From the NCBI RefSeq assembly GCF_000280925.3, contig NZ_CP012109.1, positions 4,856,501 through 4,920,500 of the forward strand: a DNA stretch of 64,000 nt. Direction: 5' to 3'. The position numbers were made by a program, and so were the translations under genes. Source of the DNA: Myxococcus hansupus. GTDB lineage: Bacteria > Myxococcota > Myxococcia > Myxococcales > Myxococcaceae. Shown piece after piece: positions 33,375-42,689 of this stretch. The notes below the pieces were generated by a model. That model had not been told where the DNA came from and did no database searches. It saw nothing but the letters and a program-made list of their open reading frames with translations. Each line of letters begins with the position of its first letter. The first letter of the stretch is position 1.

Positions 33375-35605
33375 CTACTTGCAGCCCAGCTCCGCCTTCT
33401 TCGCGACGACCATCTCCTCCACGCCGTCACCCTTGACGGCGTAGTCGAGCGGCACCGCCATGTCGTTGCAGGTGCTCGACGCCCGGAACGCCTCCAGGGC
33501 CCGCGTGGAGCAGAAGGCCGCCGCCTTGTTGAGGTTCGGATTGCCCGCGTAGAAGCTGAAGCCCAGCTTCCACACGCGGCACGCGCGGCGGCGGTCCTCG
33601 CGGTCCGCCCAGTGCTTGCCGCGCTGGTAGGACTTCTCCGCGAAGTCCTGGAGGATGTTGCGCCGGTAGAACGACGGCTTGGCCTCGGCCAGCTCCTGCA
33701 TGAGCATCTTGTCGGTGGCCAGCGCCTCCCGGAAGGGCTCGGCGGCCTTCTCCGGGTCCTCCGCGGCCAGGTAGCTCTGGCCCGCCTTGAAGAGCTGATC
33801 CACCGTGGACATGCTCTTCATCAGCTCGTCCGCCTGGGCGTGGTACTGCGCGGCCTCGTAGTTGGCGCGCAGCTTCTGCATCGTCGCCAGCGCTTCGCTG
33901 CCACGGCCGCCCCAGTAATCCAGCAGCGCGGCCTGCATCAGCTTGTTGGGATAACGCTTCTTCGCCGCCTCCGCGATGATGGTGCGCGGATCCACGGCAC
34001 GCTCGTCACCGGCGAGCACCTCCGCCACCGGGCACACCCACGGCGCCGCGTTGGGGTCCATCTTCTGCCGCGCGATGAGGAACTTCACGAACATCGGTTC
34101 CTTGGGCCGCCACTCGTTGCGGCGCAGGCGGCCCTCCAGCTTCAGCGTGAAGCCCAGGGGCGGCTGCAGGTCGTCGCGCGGGACGGACTGGCACCACACC
34201 GCCATGTACACCCCGCAGCGAGACACCGCGGCGCTCCACTGCGAGTCGCGCAGGTACAGCTTGCAGTCCTCCTGCGCGCGCTTGGTCACCGCGTCGGCGG
34301 CCTCGCGCGCCTTGGCGCGGGCCCGGCGGAAGTACTCGCTCTCCTTCTGGATCTTCCGGAACGACTCCAGGGCCTCTTCCGGCTTGAGGCGCTGCAGCAG
34401 CCGCTCACCCTGCGAGTAGTAGTCGAAGGACTCCTTCTCCAGCTTGATGCGCCGGATGAGGGTGTTCGCCTCCGGGTGAATGGGGTCCAGGTCCAACGCC
34501 TGGGTGCAGACCTCGTTGGCCTTGTCCCAGTTCGGCGCGCCCAGCTCGCTGGACGCGTAGGAGCGGCACTCGCTCAGCAGCTCCTGGATCTTCTGCGCCT
34601 GGTCCGCCTGGCTGACGACACCCGGGGGGGGAGGTCCGCCGGCGGAGGGCTGAAGATGGACGACACCATCCCCACCATCAGCAGCACGCCCACGAGCGCC
34701 GCCGCCACCATGATGAGCTTCTTGCGCTTCTCGGCCGGGTCGACCTCCACGTCGCCGCCTCGCGCCGCTCCCGGGCCACGACGCGCCGGCGCCGCGGATG
34801 CGTCCTCCTCGAACGACATCTCCACCACGCCGAACTGGAGCAGATCCCCGGGCTCCAGGGGCACTGGCGTCTGGTCCAGGGGCTCGCCGTTGAGCAGCGT
34901 CCCGTTGGCGCTGCCCAGGTCCTTCACCATCACGCCATCGCGGGTGACCTCGAGCTCCGCGTGCCGACGGCTGACCGAGTCATCATCCAACTGGATGGAC
35001 GCGGGCGGCTGACGGCCCACGATGACCTTGCCCTTGAGGGGATACGTCTGCCCCGCCCATGGCCCCACCATGCCGCGCAGCGAAGGCCCGCTGGCGGTCG
35101 GCTCCGGACGGGCGCCGCCCGCGGCCGGGGAGCGCGCTGGACGCGGACGCTTCGCGAGCTCCGCCCCGGCGCCGCCTCCCTTCGCCCCGCCCGGCGACTT
35201 CTTGATGCTGGGCATGGCCCGGGTAGCGCGAGGGCCCGCGCCCTCGCCGCCCACGGGCATGGCGTCATCGCCCCCCGCCGCGGGCTTCGCCGCGCGCCGC
35301 GCCCCCGAGCCCCGGACCGCGGCGGCCTTGAGGGTGAGGGTGTAGTCCCCGAGCAGCACCTCCGACTGAGGCGTCAGCGCGGTGGGCTCCATGATGCGCT
35401 TGCCATCCACGAACGTGCCGTTCGCGCTGCCCACGTCATCGATGAAGACGGTACCGCCCTCCTCGAAGACGCGCGCGTGCGTACGCGACACACCGCCTTC
35501 GGTGAGGAGGATGTCGCAGCCTTGCTGGCGGCCCAGCTTCAGCTCGCCAGTGATGGCGTATTCGTTCTCAGTACCGTCAGGCAGACGGACGACCAGAGTG
35601 GCCAT
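33375..35605 (-). pseudogene. FHA-FHA-TM-TPR protein of the Kil/Tad-like cluster, split by a frameshift in a G8 tract
   Basis: The N-terminal part starts at the ATG at 35605. FHA1 spans about 20-95 (LKLGRQQGCDILL, VSRTHARVF, GSANGTFVDGKRI) and FHA2 about 190-265 (VIVGRQPPASIQL, VSRRHAELEV, GSANGTLLNGEPL), followed by a TM helix (KLIMVAAALVGVLLMVGMV). The frame breaks at G8, 34624-34631. One extra base restores a 743-residue protein whose C-terminal half (about 330-743) is TPR-like helical (YYSQGERLLQRLKPEEALES, LFKAGQSYLAAEDPEKAAEP). As written, the first frame stops near 34574 and the second has no good start. FHA domains bind phosphothreonine, linking kinases to this secretion locus. It overlaps no neighbour; the ATPase gene ends 9 bases upstream. 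Confidence 0.8.
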
Positions 35606-35614
35606 GGGGACGCG

Positions 35615-37408
35615 TCACTCCTCGCGGAAGATGCTCATGTTGACGGGGATGCCCTTGCGCTGGAGCTCGTCGTAGAACTTCGGCACGAAGCCGGAGGCGA
35701 CGTAGCGGCCACGGACCTTGTGGTCTTCCGTGAAGCCATCCTGCTTGAAGTAGAAGATGTCCTGGAGGGTCACGATGTCGACCTCCATGCCGGACACCTC
35801 CGTGATGTAGCAGATCTTCCGCGTACCGTCGGAGAAGCGCGTCTGCTGCACGATCATGTGCACCGCGCTGGCGATCTGCTCGCGGATGGCCTTCACCGGC
35901 AGGTCCATGCCGGACATGAGCACCATCGTCTCCAGGCGGGCGATGGCGTCACGCGGCGTGTTCGCGTGCAGCGTGGTGAGCGAGCCGTCGTGGCCCGTGT
36001 TCATGGCCTGGAGCATGTCCAGCGTCTCACCGGAGCGGCACTCACCGACGACGATGCGGTCGGGCCGCATGCGCAGGCAGTTCTTCACCAGCTCACGGAT
36101 GGTGATGGCGCCCTTGCCTTCCAGGTTGGGAGGCCGGCTCTCCAACTGCACCCAGTGGTCCTGGGGGAGCTGCAGCTCGGCGGCGTCCTCCACGGTGATG
36201 ATGCGCTCACCCTCCGGGATGAACGAGCTGATGATGTTCAGCGTCGTCGTCTTCCCGGAACCGGTTCCGCCGGAGATGACGATGTTGCGCCGGGCGGTGA
36301 CGCACATCTCCAGGAACTCGGCCATCTGCGCGGTGACGGTCTTGTACTTGATGAGGTCCGCGATCTTCAGCGAGTCCTTCTTGAACTTGCGGATGGTGAT
36401 GCAGGGACCCTTCAGCGCCAGCGGCGGGATGATGGCGTTGACGCGGCTGCCGTCCTTGAGGCGCGCGTCCACCAGCGGGCTGGACTCGTCGATGCGGCGA
36501 CCGATGGGCGCCACGATGCGCTCGATGACGCCGAGCACCGCCTGGTTGGAGGAGAACGTCTTCTCCGACAGGGTCAGCTTGCCCTTGCGCTCGATGTAGA
36601 TCTGGTTGGCGTGGTTCACCATGATCTCACTGATGTCATCCGACGCGAGGAACGCCTCGAGGGGCCCCAGGCCCAGCGCCTCGTTGATGACGTCGGTGAG
36701 CAGCTCCTCGCGGTCCACGTCCTCCGGAAGCTCACCGTCCGCTTCCATCTGGTCGATGATGTCGCGGATGGCCTTTTCCGTGCGCCGCCACAGCTCGTCG
36801 TCGCCGAGCCGGTCCATGTCCATCCGGCGCAGGTCGAGGTACTCGATGAGGCGGTCGTGGATCTCCTTCTGCAGGCGCGTGTAGCGCTCCTGCCGGGGGT
36901 CCACCTTGCGCTTGTTCTTCGCCAGCGCGGAGGCCAGCGACGCGGGCATGTTGCTCTTGACCGCGGGGGGCGGCGCCGGCTCCGGCTCCTCCTCCTCGTA
37001 GGGGCCCTCCTCGTCCTCGTAGGGGCCCTCCTCGTCCTCGTAGGGCCCTTCCTCGCCCTGCTCGTCGTAGTACTCCTCCTCGGGCTGACCCGCGCGGGTC
37101 ATCACGGGGCCCTCGTCTTCGAGCCCCTCCACGTTGAGGATGTAATCGCCGATGTAGACCTGATCGGTCGGTTTGAGGACCTGAGGCGCGGCAATCTTCT
37201 TGCCGTTCACGAACGTGCCGTTCGTGGACTTCATGTCCACGATGATGAACTTCCCGTCCTTGGCGACGATTCGCGAGTGGTACTTGGAGACGTTGCCCTT
37301 CGCGAGGATGATGTCATTGCCCGGCAGACGGCCGATGGTGACTTCATTCTTGTGGTACTCGCGCTGCTCGGTCCCGCCGCCCTTTTCCGCGAGGGTGATG
37401 AGAAACAT
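35615..37408 (-). CDS. kilF: FHA-CpaF/TadA-type secretion ATPase (KilF of the Kil apparatus)
   Basis: 597 residues from the ATG at 37408. An FHA domain (about 20-95: VTIGRLPGNDIILAKGN, VSKYHSRIVA, KSTNGTFVNGKKI) is joined by an acidic repeat linker to a CpaF ATPase. That domain has NAIIPPLALKGPCITIRKF, Walker A SGGTGSGKTTTLN, Walker B-like GECRSGETLDML and the His box TTLHANTPRDAIARLE. The family powers assembly of Tad/Flp pili or secretion. Position next to a secretin and prepilin peptidase, and distance from fruA, match the ATPase of Kil cluster 1, needed for contact-dependent prey killing. The FHA fusion suggests phospho-control. Confidence 0.85.
   Translation of the reverse strand: MFLITLAEKGGGTEQREYHKNEVTIGRLPGNDIILAKGNVSKYHSRIVAKDGKFIIVDMKSTNGTFVNGKKIAAPQVLKPTDQVYIGDYILNVEGLEDEGPVMTRAGQPEEEYYDEQGEEGPYEDEEGPYEDEEGPYEEEEPEPAPPPAVKSNMPASLASALAKNKRKVDPRQERYTRLQKEIHDRLIEYLDLRRMDMDRLGDDELWRRTEKAIRDIIDQMEADGELPEDVDREELLTDVINEALGLGPLEAFLASDDISEIMVNHANQIYIERKGKLTLSEKTFSSNQAVLGVIERIVAPIGRRIDESSPLVDARLKDGSRVNAIIPPLALKGPCITIRKFKKDSLKIADLIKYKTVTAQMAEFLEMCVTARRNIVISGGTGSGKTTTLNIISSFIPEGERIITVEDAAELQLPQDHWVQLESRPPNLEGKGAITIRELVKNCLRMRPDRIVVGECRSGETLDMLQAMNTGHDGSLTTLHANTPRDAIARLETMVLMSGMDLPVKAIREQIASAVHMIVQQTRFSDGTRKICYITEVSGMEVDIVTLQDIFYFKQDGFTEDHKVRGRYVASGFVPKFYDELQRKGIPVNMSIFREE
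36993..37055 (-). repeat. Three tandem 21-bp repeats in the ATPase gene
   Basis: Units at 36993-37013, 37014-37034 and 37035-37055 encode copies of EEGPYED in the acidic linker between the FHA and ATPase domains. Copy number could vary between strains. Confidence 0.75.
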
Positions 37409-37481
37409 GGGGACGGATGCTAGCAAGCCCCCCTTCGTACTCAAAGCGTGAGAACCGGGTTGCTCGCTTGCCCGCAAGGCG

Positions 37482-37523
37482 ACGGGCCGGCAACCACCCC
37501 TGAAAGGGTGGCGGCCGGCCCGT
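37482..37523 (-). terminator. Strong two-tier hairpin between the secretin and ATPase genes
   Basis: Outer arms ACGGGCCGGC/GCCGGCCCGT (10 bp), inner CCACCC/GGGTGG, 6-base loop. Downstream of the secretin stop (37550) on the minus strand; no T tract follows, so it may attenuate rather than stop transcription, or set mRNA stability. Confidence 0.55.
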
Positions 37524-37549
37524 GAAGGCAGCGCCAGGAGGCGCCCGCC

Positions 37550-38998
37550 TCAGTCGAAGATGTTGAAGTTCACCTCGGACCGGGCCTGCTTGTAGCGGCT
37601 CTTCACGTCCTCGATGATGGTCCGGACCTTGTCGGAGTCCGGGTTCACGATGCGCGGGGTGACGAAAATCACCAGCTCGCGCTTGGTGGAGTCGAAGCCG
37701 CGGCTCTTGAAGAGCTCACCGATGATGGGGATGTGACCCAGGCCCGGCAGCTTGGACACCGACTTCTGCTCGTCGTGGCTGAACACGCCGGAGAGGACGA
37801 TGGTCTCACCGTGGCGCACGGTGACGTTCGTCTTCACCCGGCGGGTGCGGAAGCCCGGGATGGAGGCCGAGCCACCGAAGGACACCGCCACGGACGTGTC
37901 GATTTCGGACGCCTCCGCCTCGATCTCCGTCTGGATGTTGCCGTTGCGGTCCGCGGTGGGGCGCAGGTTCAGGATGACGCCGTACTTTTTGAACTCGACC
38001 GTGAACTGGTTGTTGGTGATGAGCGGGATGGGCACCTCGCCGCCGGCGAGGAACTCCGCCTTCTCACCGCTGGCGCACACCAGCTTGGGCTGCGCGAGCA
38101 GGCGGCCGTAACCGTCGTTGCCCTGGAAGCCGAAGGAGAAGTCCGCGCTGGCGTTGATGCCGATGTTGGCGATGCCCTGGCCGAACGTCGCGGGGAAGAG
38201 CTGCTGGGTGATGGTGGAGACGGCCTGCGCGGTGCCCGTGATGTCCGTGGGGTACCGGATGCCGTAGCGGTCGCGGCTGTTGCGGCGGATCTCCACGAAC
38301 TGGACCTCGGAGAGAATCATCCGCTTGATGCCGACGACGAGGAGGTTCTCCACCTTCTCACCGATGGCCTTGGTGATGAGCTCGGCCTTCTGGAGGTCCT
38401 GCTGGCTCTCCACGGAGCCCTCCAGGAAGATGGTGGCGCCCACCACGTTGGCCTGCACGTTCTTCAGGCCGGCCTTCTGGAAGGCCGCGTTGAGGTTCTG
38501 GGCCACCAGCTTCTTGGCGTTGGGGGCGATCTTCACGAACGACTTCACGTTCGGGTAGAGGCCCACGACCTGCTCGATGCGGTCGGCGTCCTGGGTGGTG
38601 TAGGCCTGACCGTCCAGGTAGATGCGATCTCCCACCATGCGGACGGACACACCTTCGATTTCACCGAGCAGCCGCTTGATCTCGGTGATGACCTCGTTGG
38701 GGTCCTGCTTGCGAACCGCGACCAGATAGCTGACGCGCTGGCCCGAGGACTTCCAGACGAGCAGCGTCGTCTTGCCTTCGGCCTGACCGGTGATGAGAAG
38801 CTGACCGGAGCCCAGCGTCTTCACGTCCGCGATGCTCGGGTCACCGAGCGCGACGCGGCTGAGACCCGGAATGGTGATCACCTTCTGGGAGCCCACGCCG
38901 AGGCTGACGGTGGTGTTATCCTGCGCCAGGGCATTGCCGCCAGCCACCATTGCGATGAGGGCGCCAAGCGCCGCGGCATGCGTGATGCGTGTGAACAT
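37550..38998 (-). CDS. kilC: CpaC/RcpA-type secretin (KilC of the Kil apparatus)
   Basis: 482 residues from the ATG at 38998. Signal peptide FTRITHAAALGALIAMVAGG. The N-terminal domain has VSLGVGSQKVITIPGLSRVA, LGDPSIADVKTLG and two BON-like modules (RIYLDGQAYTTQDADRIEQV). The C-terminal secretin domain reads EVPIPLITNNQFTVEFKKYG, VILNLRPTADRNGNIQTE, GFRTRRVKTNVTVRHGET and LGHIPIIGELFKSRGF. It forms the outer-membrane ring of a Tad-like apparatus. A TonB-like pilotin is not visible. The gene sits 35 bases after the prepilin peptidase. Confidence 0.9.
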   Translation of the reverse strand: MFTRITHAAALGALIAMVAGGNALAQDNTTVSLGVGSQKVITIPGLSRVALGDPSIADVKTLGSGQLLITGQAEGKTTLLVWKSSGQRVSYLVAVRKQDPNEVITEIKRLLGEIEGVSVRMVGDRIYLDGQAYTTQDADRIEQVVGLYPNVKSFVKIAPNAKKLVAQNLNAAFQKAGLKNVQANVVGATIFLEGSVESQQDLQKAELITKAIGEKVENLLVVGIKRMILSEVQFVEIRRNSRDRYGIRYPTDITGTAQAVSTITQQLFPATFGQGIANIGINASADFSFGFQGNDGYGRLLAQPKLVCASGEKAEFLAGGEVPIPLITNNQFTVEFKKYGVILNLRPTADRNGNIQTEIEAEASEIDTSVAVSFGGSASIPGFRTRRVKTNVTVRHGETIVLSGVFSHDEQKSVSKLPGLGHIPIIGELFKSRGFDSTKRELVIFVTPRIVNPDSDKVRTIIEDVKSRYKQARSEVNFNIFD

Positions 38999-39033
38999 CG
39001 TCCGTGTCCCCTCTTCTCTTCCAGAAGTCCGAG

Positions 39034-39570
39034 CTAACTCAACGTTCCGTGCTGCCACCACAGCGCCCAGAAGGTGCCGAGCGCGATGGCCACTCCATAA
39101 GGAATGTGGCGCTGGGGAGCTGGCTGCGCGTCCGCGCTCGCCAACCGGACCCGCACCGCCCACCGGCGGACCACGGCCGCCAGTGTGTCCCAGACGGCGC
39201 CCTGCCAGAGCAGCGTCACCACCGCCTGCAGCGCCCCCACCAGTGAAATGAAAGCCGCCGCCCCGAGCACCGCCGGAAATCCCAGCACGGCGCCCACCCC
39301 GCCCATCAACTTCACGTCGCCCCACCCCATCCGCCCGCGCAGCGCCGCTGGCAGCAGCAGCAACGCGAGCCCCACCCCCGAAATCAGGCCGCTGATGAGG
39401 CCGTTCTCCAGGTCCCCCACCCCCTCGGTGGCGAGACGTACGCCCAGCCCCACCGCCATCAGCGGGTAGGTGACCACGTCGAGGATCTCCCGGCGAAGCA
39501 CATCCGTCACCACCGAGATCACGAGGGCCACTCCGAGAACCATCCAAAGCGCGATTTGAACAGGCGTCAT
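39034..39570 (-). CDS. A24-type prepilin peptidase (CpaA/TadV-like)
   Basis: 178 residues from the ATG at 39570, with about six hydrophobic segments. The two aspartates of A24 peptidases lie in VVTDVLRREILDVVTYPLM and MGWGDVKLMGG (GD motif variant). The N-terminal methyltransferase domain found in PilD is absent, as in TadV/CpaA. It would process prepilins of the Tad-like/Kil system; no pilin gene is seen in this window, so the substrates are probably encoded in a second cluster. Confidence 0.85.
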   Translation of the reverse strand: MTPVQIALWMVLGVALVISVVTDVLRREILDVVTYPLMAVGLGVRLATEGVGDLENGLISGLISGVGLALLLLPAALRGRMGWGDVKLMGGVGAVLGFPAVLGAAAFISLVGALQAVVTLLWQGAVWDTLAAVVRRWAVRVRLASADAQPAPQRHIPYGVAIALGTFWALWWQHGTLS

Positions 39571-39649
39571 CAGCGCCTGTCCTCTTCGCGGCAGGCGTCC
39601 GGTATCAAACCAGGGACGCCTGGAGCCCGTCAATTGGCGAACAACCAGA

Positions 39650-39668
39650 AGCCCCGCGGGACGGGGCT
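39650..39668 (-). terminator. Hairpin after the RHH-FHA gene
   Basis: AGCCCCG/CGGGGCT with a 5-base loop, 12 bases past the stop at 39681 on the minus strand, followed by TCTGGTTGTT. Moderate terminator or attenuator inside the Kil run. Confidence 0.45.
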
Positions 39669-39680
39669 CGGGTCACGCAA

Positions 39681-40556
39681 TTATCGGAGCAAGAGACGGA
39701 TTTTCTCGCTGCAGATGAAATACTCGTCCCCGTCCTCGACCTTGCGGCGCTTGATGCGCTGCTTGTTGAACCAGGTCCCGTTGGACGAGCCGAGGTCCTC
39801 GATGGTCCATTCATCCCCCTCGCGGGCGATGACGGCGTGCTCTCGAGAGACCTTGCCGGAGTTGATGACGAAGTCGCAGTGCTTGCCACGGCCGATGACG
39901 AAGCGATCCTTGACGATCTGCTCCTGATCACCCGACTCGGTGACGAGGTACAGCGCGGCGCCCCCCTCTTCCTCCTCGGCGAGGTCGTCGGCGGGCTCCT
40001 CCTCCAGGTCGTCCGGGGGCGGCTCCTCGTCCATGAGGCCCGGATCCTCGGCGTCGGGCAGCGGCTCCTCGTCCTCGACCATGTCGTCGGCGGGAGGAGG
40101 CGGCTCGCTGTTCTTCCCCTTGATGAGGCGCTCGAGCTCCGCGGCCGTCTCCAGCACGCGCTCGGCGACCTCGCGACGCACCGGGTCATTGTCCAGGCCG
40201 TTGGCGGAGGCGCGCTCCTCCGGCGTGGAGCGCACGGGCGGACGCGCGGGGGCGGGGGTCGCGTCGGCCTTGGGGGCAGGCGCGAGCACGGGCGGAGAAG
40301 CCGGCCGCGAAGGGCTCGGCGCGGCGGCCACGGGCTTCACCGGCGCGGGCGCGGCGGCGGCGGCCACGGGCGCCACGGCGGCGTCGGAGCGGGACCTCAC
40401 TTCGAGGAAGCCGTTCAGACGCGCGAACATGAAGAGCGCCTGGTTGATCAGCGCATCGCGATCCGAGCCCATCTGCTGGGCCATGTCTTCGAACGTCTCC
40501 CACAGGTGGTCGGCGATACCGACCTTGCGGGCGGGACGGGAGTTCTGATCGATCAT
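39681..40556 (-). CDS. FHA protein with N-terminal ribbon-helix-helix-like domain (Kil/Tad locus)
   Basis: 291 residues. The N-terminus VGIADHLWETFEDMAQQMG, SDRDALINQALFMFARLNGF looks like a ribbon-helix-helix fold used for DNA binding or dimerisation. An Ala/Pro linker and a very acidic stretch (about 140-195) lead to a C-terminal FHA domain: RFVIGRGKHCDFVINSG, VSREHAVIA, LGSSNGTWFNKQRIKRR. Inference: a phosphothreonine-responsive regulator or scaffold of the neighbouring secretion genes. It lies between the lipoproteins and the peptidase on the same strand. Confidence 0.75.
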   Translation of the reverse strand: MIDQNSRPARKVGIADHLWETFEDMAQQMGSDRDALINQALFMFARLNGFLEVRSRSDAAVAPVAAAAAPAPVKPVAAAPSPSRPASPPVLAPAPKADATPAPARPPVRSTPEERASANGLDNDPVRREVAERVLETAAELERLIKGKNSEPPPPADDMVEDEEPLPDAEDPGLMDEEPPPDDLEEEPADDLAEEEEGGAALYLVTESGDQEQIVKDRFVIGRGKHCDFVINSGKVSREHAVIAREGDEWTIEDLGSSNGTWFNKQRIKRRKVEDGDEYFICSEKIRLLLR

Positions 40557-40619
40557 CGGTCTTGACTCGCGTGAAACTGGAAGCCCCGGACGATAGCAGA
40601 GGCCTCCACTCCCGCCCAG

Positions 40620-42689
40620 TTACTCGAAGGGAACCAGTGCCAGGGACTGCGCCCGGTTGTCGGAGAGGGCTTCCAGGCCGAGTTGGAGGATGCCGTCCGC
40701 CGACGGGTAAGCGATGTAGGCGAGGTTCGTGTTCCGCTTCTGGGAAGCCGCCACCGTTGCAGGCAGGGTGTAGAACGACAGGCCCGTGCCCGCCGAGTTG
40801 TCCGGCGTGAAGATGTAGTTCCGGATGCCGGAGCTCACCGTCACCGCGTAGCGGTCACCCCGGCGCAGCTCGCGGCCCACCGCCGTCACCCGGATGTGCA
40901 GCGGCGGCGGAGGCTGGGGGAAGCGGCTGAGGTTGGGCACCGGAGGCGTCGCCGGGTCGCCGTCGTCGTCGATGTAGAACTCGGCCGGGTGGAAGTAATA
41001 CTCGGTGGGGATGCTGTAGCTGGACGACCCCGTCACATCCCGCGACAGGAAGGTGCCGCCCTCGTTGAAGAGGACGAAGGGCTGCTCACCACCCGCACGC
41101 ACGGTGAAGCGCGTCAGGCTGGCGCACTCCGTGGGGATCTGCTGCGCCTCCGGCACGACGAAGCGCGAGCGGGAGGTCCCCGGCACGGGCTCCACGGACG
41201 CGATGGGCAGGTCGACGGCGCACAGCGCATCCGAGCTCTCCAGGACGATGATGTCCCCTGCCCTGGCGTTGGCGGCGAGGCTGGCCTCGGCCTCGAAGCG
41301 GCGGGGATCCTCCGGATCACGGACCAGGCTGCTCAGCCCCGGAAGGCCGCCCTGGTAGATGATCCGGTAGAAGCCGTTGGTCACGGAGCCCTCGTAGAGC
41401 ACCGTGGACTGGAGCGACGGATCCTGCGTGACGGTCACCAGGTTGGCGGTCTCGATGGTCAGCGGCACTTCATTGCTGTCGCGAAGCCCGACGATGGACC
41501 GCGCCGTCGCGGCCGAAAGGTCGAACTGCCGCAGGTCCGCGGCGGAGAACAGCGTGATGTAGCCATTGGACGACGGCATGACGCCCAGCAGCGGCACCGT
41601 GATGGACAGCTCCGAGCCATCGTCCTGGACGACGCGCAGTCTCGCATCCGGAACCAGCGCCAGCCCCGTGGGCAGGCCTCCCGCGGGGAAGATGGGCAGC
41701 ATCGGGGCGCCGCTGAGGTCCCGGGCCGTCTGCCCTGGCGGAGACGACTCGAGGTCCACCGCGAGCACGCCGGAGCACTCGCGGGCCGCGGCGCAGGCCG
41801 CCTCGTCACGGATGCCGAAGATGTAGCGCCCCGCGTTGACGGGGTCTTCATCGGGGATGGCCGCGCGCGGGTGGCTCACCAGGAGCCGCACGGGCACGTT
41901 GCCAAAGCCCGCGGACACGTCCAGCGTCGGAACGGAGGGCTGGAGGCAGTCCGCCACGGGGCCAGAGTCGGTAACGACCAGCGTGCGGCCAGACCGGCCC
42001 GACGCCTGCCGCGTGGCCACCGCGAACTGCCCCTGCCCCGCGAGCATCGTCATCGAGAGAATCGACTCGCCCGGCTGAAGGCAGAACACCGCCACCGGGG
42101 GAGGCACGGCCGCGGGCTCGGACGCCAGGAGCGCGTCGGGGCCGGGGACCTCCTGCCGCATGATCCGGGCGCCGCCGGTGTCGGCGTCGAAGATGCCGTC
42201 CGGATCCTGGATGGCGTAGTACAGCGTGCTCGGCGCGCCCGAGTTGGCGGCCGGGGAGCGCGACGCGAACGCGGTGACGATGCTGGCGGCCTGGAGACGG
42301 ACGACCTGCCGCAGCAGCTCGCGGGCCGACGCCACCACGGAGATCTCCGGCGAGCCCGAGCTGCGCGCGTAGATGTAGGGGCCCGGAACGTCGTTGCCGT
42401 CCGCGTCGTAGCCGACGTCCCGCGTGAGCGCGTCCGGCCGGTCCAACACGGGGATGGAGAGCGCCTGGAGCGGGTTGGGCGCGGCCACGTAGGCGCGAGG
42501 ATTCGCCGCCGTGTCGAGCACGCGCAGCTCGTCCCGGTCCGAGGACGTGACGAAGACGAGATCATTGCTGGTCATCGTCAGGTCGAAGGCGCCCGACAGA
42601 CCGGCGAAGCCCGTGGTCAGGTTGGTCGCGGAGCAGCTACCGGCCAGGCCAGCAAACGCGAAGAGGGATACGAGGTGACGGCGCTTCAC
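40620..42689 (-). CDS. Large lipoprotein, possible beta-propeller, Kil/Tad locus
   Basis: 689 residues from the GTG at 42689, chosen for AGGAGA upstream and because it forms a GTGA overlap with the stop of the preceding lipoprotein gene. The lipobox is FAGLAGSC. Segments such as DLVFVTSSDRDELRVLDT and GYITLFSAADLRQFDLS suggest repeated propeller blades. No enzyme motif is seen. Coupled translation implies equal amounts of the two lipoproteins, perhaps a surface partner of the secretin. The position fits the outermost genes of Kil cluster 1. Confidence 0.75.
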   Translation of the reverse strand: MKRRHLVSLFAFAGLAGSCSATNLTTGFAGLSGAFDLTMTSNDLVFVTSSDRDELRVLDTAANPRAYVAAPNPLQALSIPVLDRPDALTRDVGYDADGNDVPGPYIYARSSGSPEISVVASARELLRQVVRLQAASIVTAFASRSPAANSGAPSTLYYAIQDPDGIFDADTGGARIMRQEVPGPDALLASEPAAVPPPVAVFCLQPGESILSMTMLAGQGQFAVATRQASGRSGRTLVVTDSGPVADCLQPSVPTLDVSAGFGNVPVRLLVSHPRAAIPDEDPVNAGRYIFGIRDEAACAAARECSGVLAVDLESSPPGQTARDLSGAPMLPIFPAGGLPTGLALVPDARLRVVQDDGSELSITVPLLGVMPSSNGYITLFSAADLRQFDLSAATARSIVGLRDSNEVPLTIETANLVTVTQDPSLQSTVLYEGSVTNGFYRIIYQGGLPGLSSLVRDPEDPRRFEAEASLAANARAGDIIVLESSDALCAVDLPIASVEPVPGTSRSRFVVPEAQQIPTECASLTRFTVRAGGEQPFVLFNEGGTFLSRDVTGSSSYSIPTEYYFHPAEFYIDDDGDPATPPVPNLSRFPQPPPPLHIRVTAVGRELRRGDRYAVTVSSGIRNYIFTPDNSAGTGLSFYTLPATVAASQKRNTNLAYIAYPSADGILQLGLEALSDNRAQSLALVPFE

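Noticed and set aside
31075..33444. Long open frame on the plus strand opposite polA
   Set aside because: It is the antisense shadow of polA; its composition (Arg/His/Gln/Leu-rich) is typical of non-coding frames in high-GC DNA.
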